Source: Nymphaea colorata (Eukaryota > Streptophyta > Magnoliopsida > Nymphaeales > Nymphaeaceae). Taken from it: a stretch of DNA of 64,000 nt. The first letter of the stretch is position 1. Each line of letters begins with the position of its first letter. The stretch spans positions 22,846,742 to 22,910,741 of the forward strand of contig NC_045141.1 of NCBI RefSeq assembly GCF_008831285.2, read 5' to 3'. Made by a program: the position numbers and the translations under genes. Positions 14,152 to 25,800 of the stretch are shown here, piece after piece. The notes beneath the pieces are model-generated. The model was not told the DNA's origin and searched no databases. It was given only the letters and a program-made list of their open reading frames with translations.

Positions 14152-15498
14152 CTTCACAGGAATAAACAGCAAAAAAGAGAAATATGTAAATAACAGTCAA
14201 AAGGTCTATGAGAATATTCGTAATGTATTGATGCATAAACAATAAAATTGAAAAATATAAATTTCAACATTCACGAGACAGGAAATAAAATCGAAAGAGA
14301 TTCATAAGCACAATTAATGGATGAAGAAGGAAGAGAATAACGTTTAAAATGTTGAGAAATATAAGGAAAAAAAAAAAAACTAACTCTGTGATAGCAACTG
14401 CCACTTTATTTCAAGGCATATAGTTTTCCATAAGAAAGACAAAGAATTCATGCACGGAAAATATTAGCGACATTCATAGCGAGGAATATACTGAGAAGCC
14501 GGCCATATTTCTCTGTCCGCTGCACATTTTTGCGTTTTCTTGTGAAGCTAAAACACGCCCACCAGGGCATTGATACCTTGGAACAACACTTACCATACAA
14601 TTTGCAAAATCTTTCGTTTCTTTGCTTTAGTCAAAAAACAAGAATGCAAACGAGATGATCCTTGAAACTCTTTGGACATCCCTAAGAACAATGCACGTCG
14701 TGTCGAATAATATGTACAGAAAAACAAGCAAACGAAGGGATAATTCTCTCTATCAAGCCACACTTACCACAGAGAGAACTCCTGAAACACTAATCCAGCA
14801 GACCCCATAAATTAATCAACACGTAAAACCCCTTAAATGGTCCAACAAGAAGAAGACGAGCATGCATTTTTCAATATTTAAGCAGTTGGATCAAATCCGT
14901 ACCATTGGCAGATTGCAAAGACAATTCGTATTTCATTTTCTGAGACAAATATTCATGAGAAAATAAGAATCTCGAACGCCAACATCCAAAAGTCAAGTAA
15001 TGCCTACACTTACCACCAACTCTCGAGCACGATAAAAAAAGAACACCGCCAAGGCACAGAGGAATGAAATCCACCAATAACGATTTACTTTCATGACCGG
15101 GTAAACAGACTCAAAACCAACGAACTCTCAATCACATTATTATGGAAACGATGCCAAAGGGACAGACGGAGAACGGCCATGGACCACCACAGAACCCACC
15201 TTGGGTGAAGAGGCGATGTCACGAGAAGGCAAAAGGAGGCGAGAGAAGATGGTTGCTCTCCTCCACATTTTCTCACCAATGATATTGAGCTGCGCGTTGT
15301 CGTCGTCTTTGCGGTCCTCTGCTCATCGCATGAGAGGCCCGGCTTCCCTCATCTGCAGCCTGACTCGTTGCGTCGGAAGCGGAAACGGGTCGATGGCGTC
15401 GACGCAACGCCCGACCCCCCACCGATTAACTACGTGGATTCGCTCCTGCTCCTCCAGATGGGGAGTGCTCGGTTGGCTTTTCTTGATCTCCTAGGGTC

Positions 15499-15501
<3 letters not shown>

Positions 15502-15529
<28 letters not shown>
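15502..15529. repeat. (CT)n microsatellite
   Basis: About 14 CT units. Read on the minus strand it creates a false Arg-Glu repeat ORF. Confidence 0.95.
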
Positions 15530-15532
<3 letters not shown>

Positions 15533-15644
15533 GTTCCGGCGCGGGGGCGGGTGAAGTGCGGATTTGATCGGAACGCTTTAATCCGCCACGGGATCGCTGA
15601 CTCGTAAGCTGTCCGATTTTGAGTGTCAAGCAAGTAATTGGGAG

Positions 15645-15977
15645 TAAGCCTGGGCCGCCTCGGCTCAATAATCAGACCGGCTTGACATTAAAACTCAACT
15701 CTACTCGAGCATGGTTCGAATTCGACTTAATTAAATTTAAAAATATATTTTTAAATAACAAAAATTATATAAATATAATTAATCATATTAAAATATTATA
15801 TATATATATATAAAGTTTTTAAGAGGCCCACTCTAGTTTGTTGGGTTGAACTGCACCAGCACCATAAATTATGGTGCTGGCTTGAGTTCCTTTTTTATTG
15901 GCCCAAGCCTGGGCCCAAACTTAAAGCCAAGCTAGGTACTGAGTACCCCACGGCAGAAAGCTCGATGCCCAGGCTTA
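15645..15977. mobile_element. hAT-type MITE (333 bp)
   Basis: The ends are TAAGCCTGGGC and GCCCAGGCTTA (inverted), flanked by an exact 8-bp duplication ATTGGGAG (15637-15644 and 15978-15985). The core is very AT-rich and non-coding. The ends differ from the large hAT elements by TAAGCC instead of TAGGCC, and the core resembles the element at 38402-38698, so it belongs to a related family that could be moved by the same enzyme. Confidence 0.88.
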
Positions 15978-17211
15978 ATTGGGAGGCATTTGTGCTCTTA
16001 CATGTGAGATTGAGGAGATTTGCGACATCACTAAAGAATCACAGCGCATATGGTCAGACTCCTTTCACCGGACTAGGGTTGTTCAAGACGTCGAGTCAAC
16101 TCGGATTCAAACTCAAATTTATGTGCTTAAACTTAACTCAAGAGAGAGTCATTTATTAAGCTAGTTAAATTAAGTTAATGAATGAATGAGTCGAGTTGGA
16201 AAAAAATTGATAAAACGCGTGGTAGAGAATATATGAAAAAAATTGTCTCCCTTGCTATTACAAAAGAAAGTTGTTCCAATAGGCTTCCTTTTGCCTCTTT
16301 GAAGTAAGGCTCCGGAATTTGAGTTCCCTTCTTATCTGTACCCATCTCAGCTCAAACTTAATCAAGCTGAGTCGAGCTTGCCAACTCGAGTTCGACTTAT
16401 GGGTTTTAAGACTCAAGCTGACCTCAAGTTGGCCAGCTCGGGCCGTGGTGAAATCAAGTGTTCGTTTGCTCTATAGGTTAGAGGCAAAACAGCTTTTATA
16501 TCAGCCTAAAATGAAATCTGAAGTTACCAAACACACGAGACCGCTGTGGGTTAGAAAATGAAGGTGTCAGATAGTATTAAAAAGAATGTTTGCAATGCCT
16601 TTGTACTTGACAACAGGCTTTCGGTCCGTATTGGACATTATAGCACTGTAACATGAATTATTGAATTAAAAAGTTTAGTACAATGGCGTGGGATGATATG
16701 TGTCTAATGTGAATGATATTTTTTTTTGTAGCATTTTTATATTTCGTTATGGTTTTGTATTTATATTTCAAGTTACAATAGTGTATGCGATATTGCAGAT
16801 TTATGGATAAAGGCGGTATAGTGAGTTGGCATTGTCATACGCGTAGCATTTATGCATTGTTATAAAATTAGTATACGTTGTGAATTTATATATGAACGTT
16901 CCATGAAATAACAAAGATTTTAGTAGTTTGATATCATGTTGGATATGATATTCTTTTATAGGTTGTAACTATAAGGGACATGGCATAGCTCGTCAGCTTG
17001 AGTGATGTGCAGCCGAAGCATCCTCGGTTTGGTTCACATGGATGTCACTCCTCTGTACTATAAATGCTGATCTCCATGACACTCAAGTTGAATGGTGTAC
17101 GGTAGAACCACTTATGCCCTAAAGTAGCTTTATATCATAGGGGTTATTGGATTTATGTGATGATGGTAGTGGATCTCGAATGCATTTTCCTTTATTAACA
17201 TCTAAAACTTA

Positions 17212-17466
17212 GGGTGTGTTTGGGTGACACATTTAAATGTTTGCCTCAAATGACATTTAATGCCTGCTTGGGTGATGGTAGAATCTAGGTTTATAAAGAG
17301 CCTACAGCAATACTGGTTTAAAAGTGTTTGGGTGGCATTGAAACAGAAAAACTTAATTTTGACAAATCCTGGTTTTAGAATGAGATCAAATGACTTCTCC
17401 CCCTTCCCCAGTCTGTGGGGTCATGTACACAAGCCTGTGTGTCCCATGTATAAGCCAAACACGCCC
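17212..17466. mobile_element. Tourist-like (PIF/Harbinger) MITE
   Basis: The left end GGGTGTGTTTGGG and right end GCCAAACACGCCC are imperfect inverted repeats. Both flanks carry TTA (17209-17211 and 17467-17469), the 3-bp TWA-type target duplication of PIF/Harbinger elements. At 255 bp with no coding content it fits a non-autonomous Tourist-like element. Confidence 0.7.
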
Positions 17467-17964
17467 TTAGTTTCGATCACAAAACTAGTTTTCTTTTTAA
17501 ACACCTTTTTTTACGATGTCATCTAAAACCAAGATTTATACCAACGGTCCACGGTAAAAACAAGAACCGTTTGCTTATTCAAATATAAAATTTAAAATCT
17601 TAGACAATTCAGTCCAATCAATGAAGAAACGGATAACTGATCGACCACCCACAGGAAGCACTTATGTGGCCATTAACAAGAAAGGCACCGCAGATTAACT
17701 GTTCTGAGATTAATTTTTCTGCCCTGTAGCTTTCATTGACCCATCAAACTTGACTGTATCTCGGTCATGGTTCACATATTCGGCCATTTTAGCTGTCCGG
17801 TCCGGTGCCTCATGTTTTCCGTGAAGTGCGGCACATAAATGCATAATGCATGTATAGAAATGTCTTAAATTAAAAAAGAAAAAGGAAATTTCAGTATAAG
17901 GCAGTATTTGATAGATGTTAAAAAATGAATAACAGCTTTATGATCGACTTATAAAATTTTCATG

Positions 17965-17966
<2 letters not shown>

Positions 17967-18053
<87 letters not shown>
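17967..18053. repeat. (AT)n microsatellite, about 87 bp
   Basis: Uninterrupted AT dinucleotides, the longest microsatellite in the window. It lies next to the 3' end of the LINE remnant. Confidence 0.95.
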
Positions 18054-18055
<2 letters not shown>

Positions 18056-18069
18056 GCCAATAATTACTA

Positions 18070-18975
18070 TGAAGAATTATTGAGATTTATTCGCCTATCG
18101 GACTAGATGGCTTGGAAGCATATATATGTTCATCACTCTTGCTGATAACTTTTTTCCAATGTCCTGCTAACTTAATAAGTTCCTCATTTGATACATGCTT
18201 GACTTGATATTCTTTACTTTCGGGAAAAAAGCATCCCAAAGCCATTATTCCCAAAAAAAAAAAAAAAAAAACTGAATGAATTAATAATGAGTAATAGTTT
18301 CCCAAGTCCTTCATTTCAAAAAGCAGATAGGGATTTGGTAGTAAGATCATGGGCACTTCCATTTCTAATTCTAGAAGTCCATATGCTCCACATTGTCATA
18401 GGAAAACATAATAACCAGCACTTCCTTGCCCATTTGAATCGAAATTTCCTTTTCCGCCGCCACTTCATAGTTGCGGGGCCACATTGTGTCTGGTGTGGGC
18501 TGTTGCCCACGCCTTGTGAGCCCACACTAGCTTCACAAAATTAGTTTAATATATATGTCAATGCTTTGGTATTTTTTATTGATATACATATAAGTGCCCC
18601 AAACAAATTAAAAATATTGAATAGGTGCTCCACCGGAAAAAATTGCTGGCTCCGCTAGTGGTTCATAGTGTCTTGGAGAGAAGAACAGTTGTATGGCTGA
18701 ATATTAAGCTTAGAAGCTATAAGATTCCAAATAGAATGTGTTCCAGGACACAACAAGAGAAGATGAGAAATGGATTCTTCCTCTCGACCACAACAGTAGC
18801 ATCTATTTGGAAAATTGAAATCCAAATTGTTGAATCTTATCCTGCGTTAAAAGTCTTCCATGTACTGCTAAAAACAAACACCATTTTGATCTTGGAGTAG
18901 AGTCATTAGTACAAGCATACCAAGGATCCTTGTCTGTCTTATCCCGGATTTCATTATAAGTCATTAGAGCAAGTT
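18070..18975 (-). pseudogene. LINE (L1-type non-LTR retrotransposon) 3'-end remnant
   Basis: Read on the minus strand, 18975-18650 encodes pieces of the zinc-binding domain that follows reverse transcriptase in plant LINEs: WCLFLAVHGRLLTQDK, then after a frameshift NRCYCCGREEESISHLLLLC and PGTHSIWNLIA. The Cys-x2-Cys and His/Cys pattern fits that domain. Further 3' (18525-18316) WARKCWLLCFPMTMWSIWTS matches the usual tail segment. Several frames are used and stops intervene, so it is dead and 5'-truncated, with no reverse transcriptase core in the window. Confidence 0.65.
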
Positions 18976-21900
18976 AATGAGCACGCATCTCCGTGACTCC
19001 CGCGAAAGCAGCGTCGCAATTAGAATTTAAAAATAGTATTATCCATAACCCGCTCAATAGAAGAAGAAGAAAACCCCCTTCCGAAAAGGGTTTTGAACAA
19101 AACATGAACCTCTTAATCTATTTTATAAAAATTAATTTAAATTATGTTTTAGTTCAAGCCATTTTTAAAAAAGGTTTGATCTTTCTACCATCAAATTTTT
19201 AATATTATAAGAGAATGTTTGTTTTTTATATTAAAAAAACATTATTAAGGTAAATGACTAACTTAATATATATATTTTTTACCATATCACTCTTAAGATA
19301 ATATTCATAAGATTAGATTTTAAAAAACTTTTAATAATTAACTTAACCAAGTGACTTAGTATTTACTAATTATATAGATAGATAGATAGATAGATAGATA
19401 TGAGCGTTGCCTAACCCTATATTACCGCGACCTTGATTGCATGTTCAAGCCGAACAATGTTGGCCCCTATCACAAGTTAGAGCAGAAAGAATGTGGACTG
19501 GGTTTATGCCAATGGATCCGACTAATCCTATCACCAGAACAAACTTAAATTCAATATATGAGTGGTTTTGCATCTTAATCTGCAAAGGAAAATCCGTAGA
19601 ATTCAAAAAACTCAACGCATAGGAATTGAACTATTTTTTTAGTTAACGAGAATCTAAATTCTGTTTTAGAAAATCATATCTTTTTTAATATTCTGAATCT
19701 GAATGGATCAGATTCGGTTCAAAGACTATAGATGGGACCATTTAATTTAGATTTACATCCAAACGCAGAAACGTAAGTGCAGCTAGTCGGTCGAAAGTGG
19801 GCTGCGCGCACCGAAGACTGGTTCCGATAATGGAACGTTTCAACTTCAACATCACCTCACCATCGACATCGAGCGCGCACAATTGCCGCTAAAAGATGAC
19901 TTAAAATCTTAGTCGCTGGCTTTATCTGGATTGTCTTCCACTAACTTGCACGCTGCTCTAGAAGCACTCCACGCTTTTTAGTCATTAACAAGTAAAATAT
20001 TTACCACTCACCTTCTCCCTGATTTGACTAAACGACTCACGATTTTCAGGCACCTCCTCCACCATAGCGTCTGCTGTAGCTGAGCCAGGAGCGCATTTCA
20101 GTGCCGTGGGCCAGTGCGTGGGAGGTCTTCGACCACTTAAAGCCGCCTTAATGTATCTTTCAGACTTTTACTACGGCCGTGTTTGAATGTCTCGGATTTA
20201 AGATCCCAAGTACTGATCTTAGATCCACAGGGATTTGACCACTGTTTGGATTTTAGATCCATAGTTTTTTTTTTTTATGTAAAATGGATTTGTAAGCCAT
20301 GGATATGAAATCAACTGTTTGTTTAAACGGTGGATCTTTCTAAGTTGCAAGTCTTACATCAGAAACGGTCAAATATACGTGGGTGCAAAGGGGAAGGAGA
20401 GGCGGTGGTGCAAATGACTGAGCCAAAGCAACCGTCCGACCAAGTCTCTTAATGTTTTTTTATTTTCATATTAACCTCTTCAAACATTTGCTCTATTATG
20501 CACATGAGTGTCTATTTACGTATGAAAATATGCGAATGAATGCCAATATTTAACAAAAAAAAAAAAAAGACTCAACATCAGAGTGAAGTCAGATTTTTTT
20601 TTTTGGGACGAACTAAACTATAGTTCCAAAATTTTAATAGAGGCCCAAATAAGAACTTTTCAAATTTTTTATATACTTTAAACTAATTTTTTTGAAATTT
20701 ATATATAAATTTTTTAATATTCTAAAATCTAAAGTTAGAGGCCAAGATCCCTGCCAGCCCCCTTCTATCTCTCACTCTGAATGAGGTATCAATATAGCAA
20801 TAATTTTGCTATGTTTAGGATAGGGACTTCTCCTTCAACTTGTGCAATTTAAACAGAAAACGAGAGAAAAGACGGAGTGATTTGACAAGGAACTATATAG
20901 ATTGTACAAAGTAGCCAAATCATTTTTTGAACAATTTTTTTTGGCTAGGATATTGGGTTTCCAAATGGAGGAGATATGCAGTTCAATATCCAAGGTGTCA
21001 TGACCACATAATATGTCACGTGTTTGCCTATCTCCATCTTGCTGAAAAGGGAAAAAATAAAAGGAAAAGCAGTTTCGTTTTGCTGTTTGCTTGTAACTTC
21101 TAGGGACAGCTTGTCACCACCTGTTGGTAACTATATCTCAACTTTTGTTGGCCGGAAGTGGTATTAAACCATGTTTCAATTCAAGAAAGAGTCTCATAAA
21201 AGCGGCCGGTTGACGAAAATAATAATACGAAAGTCCAGAGCATTCATAGATGGGAAGACTAAGACATCTCCTTCTATGTACGTGTTTCAAGTCCCTCTAT
21301 TAAATGTAAAAAAAAAAAAAGAAGAAGAAGATTGGCAAGTTTTTTAGTGTGTTTTTGCTAATCCATCTAAACTTGAGCTTATTTTTGTAAAGTTTTCCGA
21401 TTATTTGTTTTCCAACGGCTTGTGGGAAAGGACTAAACTTTCCCATGAATTTGGTGTTTTCTCGCTTTCTTTCAAACAAAGCGAAAGAACATGGTTGTGC
21501 TGTACAACTTGCAAGTGAAACGGGATCTTTTGGTTCTCCCATGGGTCATTTCTTTATCATCTAGACTTTGACCCAACCCTTATCAGCTGTGAGGAGTCCT
21601 CCACTTTGCTTCACTTCAATTGGTCTATTCTTTCATTAACATATGAACTTTTATGAATGTGCATGTGCACGCGCATGCATGCATGTGTGTGTGTGTGTGT
21701 GAGAGAGACAGAGAGATTGCTATTATATATATATATATATATATATTGGCCATGCCTTACAAGGGAAGCTAAACTCTATATAAACATAGGCAAAGCATAT
21801 ATCCAAAACATATTTAGGATCAATAGGCTGCCTAGCCAGCACAAACCAGCCTAACTGAAACCATACAACTGAAACCCTCTAGGTTTTGCCTTACATAAGG

Positions 21901-22140
21901 TTATTATATTAAGATGAACTATATTGGTTTGCCAGGTTTAGAATGCTCCCTAAATAATCACGCTTACCTAAAGTAAAGATCAGTTAAACAATATATTCTT
22001 AAACACAACATATTAGAAGAGCTAAGTTGGTTACAAACTGAGTCCAATTGCCGGTCAGATACATATGGCACAACTTTATTGGATATACACTCTTGCTTAC
22101 TTCACATTGATTAAGTTCGACCATGATTGGGTTTTGGGTT
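18976..22140. other. Intergenic, no gene seen
   Basis: AT-rich DNA with short ORFs lacking similarity or splice signals. It contains a GATA/TAGA short repeat near 19375-19400, and GT and TA dinucleotide runs at 21684-21700 and 21722-21746. Confidence 0.55.
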
Positions 22141-22161
22141 TTGGTCTATCACAAGGACCAT

Positions 22162-22229
22162 TTGACTACAAGAGGTCAAAGTCCATATCATAAGAACCAC
22201 TTGACTACAAGAGGTCAAAGTCCATCTCC
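22162..22229. promoter_or_regulatory. Duplicated inverted W-box pair upstream of VPE
   Basis: A 39-bp unit is repeated once completely and once partly. Each copy carries TTGACT and, a few bases later, GGTCAA (TTGACC on the other strand). The four cores are at 22162-22167, 22174-22179, 22201-22206 and 22213-22218. TTGAC(C/T) is the W-box bound by WRKY factors. The cluster lies about 540-600 bp upstream of the VPE TATA box. Regulation by WRKY factors is an inference from motif content. Confidence 0.65.
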
Positions 22230-22758
22230 CATCTTCCTATCTTACTTCGGCACCTAGATGAGGAGAGTGGCACCTATCAACTAAGCATCATAAATCCATC
22301 GGTTGCAATTTATAAGAGTAGCACCTACAGAAATCAGAATGATAATCGGCTATTCACTGTGTCGTCAGTTCGACCTACGGCCGTCAAGCACAATTAGTTT
22401 GTAAGAAGGTGCAAGTTTTCTTCAAAATTGGTAATCTGAGAGATAGCGAAAGTATATATCAAGATTTAACCAGAAGTTGATCTGAACCGAGTTTTACACC
22501 ATTGAACTCTTGACCTCCTTCACTTGAAGGCTTTTGTTCAACCCAAGCAGGCATGAGATCCAACGCGGTGGGCCTAAGAAACTGACGTTGCCGGCAACAG
22601 AGAAATGGAAGGAAACGAAGCAGTCGAGATCAAATACCAGAGTCTTTGTCGCGGAGGGTCCACGCGCTATTGTCTCTGCCGGAAAAATCAATGGTGGCTG
22701 CCGCGTGGAGAAGAAGAACAGTGAGACCAAATAAAATGTGGGGTCCAAGGGAAACCTC

Positions 22759-22765
22759 TATATAA
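22759..22765 (+). promoter_or_regulatory. TATA box of the VPE gene
   Basis: TATATAA within CTATATAAG, 92 bp upstream of the VPE ATG. A start of transcription about 30 bp downstream would leave a leader of roughly 60-70 nt. Confidence 0.8.
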
Positions 22766-22856
22766 GATGCCACGATATTGCTAGCTCTTGCACCAAATAC
22801 ATTCAACCCTTTGAGTTCAATAGCTCTCTCTCCCTCTCTATATCCTCAATTCATTG

Positions 22857-25800
22857 ATGATCACCATGAATAGGTCTTCATTCCCTTTGACTGTAGCCTT
22901 GCTAGCCCTGCTCTTATCTCTTGCTAGTGGGAGACAAAGTAGCGGGGCTGCTGCAAGGCGCAGTGGTCGTCATGGTGAAGTTACAGACACCGATACTACG
23001 TGGGCTGTGCTTGTTGCAGGGTCGTCCGGTTATGAGAACTACAGGCACCAGGTGGGAGTGTGCTCCACTCTATAATTAGCTGGCTCGTCTTTTCAATAGT
23101 ACTTGGTCGTGATTAAAACCGGAAAGTACTCTTTAGATTGGCTCGATCAAGCCAACCACGCGCCCTTCTGTTCTAGTCAGTCTCGACGCCAAGAATATGC
23201 GAGCACGGTTGCATGGACTGATTCGCTTCGTTTTATGTTCTTAACTGCAGTATATGTTAAGTTTCTTTAGCGTTTTAGCTTTATCTCCATTTGGGGTATG
23301 TGTGTGTGTGTGTGTGTGTGTGCATGCATGCCCATGTAGGCACATGTGCAGGTTTTTCCTTGCATGTGCTTGCGTATGAACGTGAATGTTCGTGTAGATT
23401 TGTGCTCAACCTAATCGAAACTACGGCGTTTTGTTTAAATTATCTTGCTTGGTGTGCTTTCCATTAACACACTATCTAGTAAAGCTTTCTGCTTTTTGTC
23501 TTTGTTTTCTGCATGCATGTGTGCGTGCATGTGAAGGATGTTCTTTGCATCAACATAAAACATACACAGACATATAAGACTGAGTTGCATGCACCAGGTT
23601 GGCGTGTGCAACAGACATGCACCAGAAGAAATTGAAGGGAAGAGTTGGAGTATTTTGGAGAATTTTAAAAAAGAATTTTAACTTTTTCATTACCTTTTTT
23701 TGTCCTTATAAACACGCTTCCCTTTTTACGGATCAGAAGTATTCTAGTCATTAAATCTCTATTATAATTTTTTGTGCACCGGACAGTGTACATAATCAAC
23801 TTGTGTGCGTGACTTGGTAAAACTTCCTTTACTAAGTACATATTAAAATAAATTGAAAATTGAAAAACACAAAGTTCAATTGCCAGATGACTTCGATCAG
23901 AAAGCAACTGGTTGCATGGAAATGAATAGATCTGAAATGGTTTCCACTACATGATGCATGCTGAACGCATGAGTCAAAATTAAATTAAAATATTGATACA
24001 TCTATGAGGCTTTACTTTGGTGTGCTACCACGGCTCCACCATTTGACGGACGTGATTTCCACGCTTCTTGTGGCAATCAACATGCAAAGTATAACAAAAA
24101 TCTTTTAATAGCTTAAAATATGTTTCATTCCATGCATGTTTCTTAATACAACATGATTCAACGCGACAGGGTATAAAAACACGCATAGACATGCATTCAA
24201 TGCACGCGCAGTCGGAGTCAAGTTGACGAAGATGTTAAAGTTCTAAGTGCAGTTGGAGTCAAGTCGACGAAGGTGTTTAAATTCTTGGAGGTTTCTGATA
24301 TCATGAAGAATCTGTATGTATTTTTTATGTGTAACTCTTGATTTGGGTTTTGCAGGCTGACGTATGTCATGCATACCAAGTGCTGAAAAGTGGAGGTCTG
24401 AAGGATGAGAACATTGTGGTGTTTATGTATGATGATATCGCACATAATAAGATGAACCCCAGGAAGGGAGTCATCATAAACCACCCACAAGGTCGAGATG
24501 TGTACGCTGGCGTCCCAAAGGTTAAGTCTTTCTACTGAATAGTCAAATATTGCCATCTGATACAAATGTTTTGCATGCGGACATACATATGTAAGTGGGG
24601 ACGCTGAAAAGCTAGAGCAAGACTTATCAAAAATTCATGGAATTTTAGCTAATTTTTGGTCGTGGAAAATCACATAATAACCAGCCAGATTTTTTATTAT
24701 TATTATTCTAGAGAGAGAGAGAGAGAGAGGTGATTAGGTGAAAGTGAATCCAAACTATGGTTTTCAGGGTTTTACGCCGAAAACAGTTTTCTTTTTTACG
24801 GTGTTTGAAAACCTTGAATTTTGATTATATAACTAAAATTCTACAAACAAAATTGCATCTTAAGTTGCAATTGGAATGAACATTCTAGTTTTAGTTTCTC
24901 TTTGTATTTTATAGTCTGAAATTAAAGCCATCGTGACATGACATGTACCTTGAAGAGCGACGACAAAATTCTAAAATTCTGGAATCATAATTTCATCTCC
25001 TAGGGTATAATCACAATTCCAAAATTTTGAGATCCCACAGTCAAAATTCTTTGATTACACAATTCTCATTTCATCAAAAAACGAGAATTTTAATTATAGA
25101 AAATTCCACAATTTCGGTTCTATCAAACACCAGCTAGTTAAACAATAAAATCAAATAAACGAAAGAAGTTCTTGAAGAAGAGTAATATGGTACTAACTTA
25201 AAGCCGGTTCCCTGAGAATTTTTCTTTAATACAGACACCCAAAAGTAAAATTTTAAACATCTGGCCACCTTATATAAGTTATTGATCATTTTAATTTGTG
25301 TTTACTACGAGTAAAGATCAATCGATCTGAAGGGAGCGTTTTCGTTTTTTCTTGCTTCCTTGCTTGTGCAGGACTATACTGGCGAGCAAGTGAACCCCAG
25401 CAATCTTTATGCGGTTATCTTGGGGAATAAAACTGCCGTTAGTGGAGGCAGTGGGAAAGTGATCGACAGCAAGCCCGGCGACCGTATTTTCATCTACTAC
25501 ACTGACCACGGAAGCCCTGGTTTACTTGGTTAGTATGTGCTCGAGCTAAAAGACAGCGGAATATAGAATTTGTGACGTCGCATTCTGTTAGCTTGAAGGA
25601 AACCAATTTATCGAGGTCGTTTGGTAGGGACGAATCCAACAATTTTAAGATGATCCTCTGTCTGACGCATGTTCATCCTACTTGCATTTGCAGGAATGCC
25701 TGGCGGCCAGAATGCCTACGCTCATGATTTTGTGAACGTACTGAAGAAAAAGCATTCTATGGGAAGCTACAAGGAGATGGTTATATATGTAGAGGCCTGT

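Noticed and set aside
15430-15668. ORFs with Arg-Glu repeats (also 60125-60455)
   Set aside because: They arise from CT/GA microsatellites read as codons.
20180-20420. GGCCGTGTTTGAATG as a transposon end
   Set aside because: No matching inverted end or flanking duplication nearby.
24790-25135. Possible MITE in VPE intron 2 (GGTGTTTGA ... TCAAACACC)
   Set aside because: The ends are weakly inverted but no matching target-site duplication was found.
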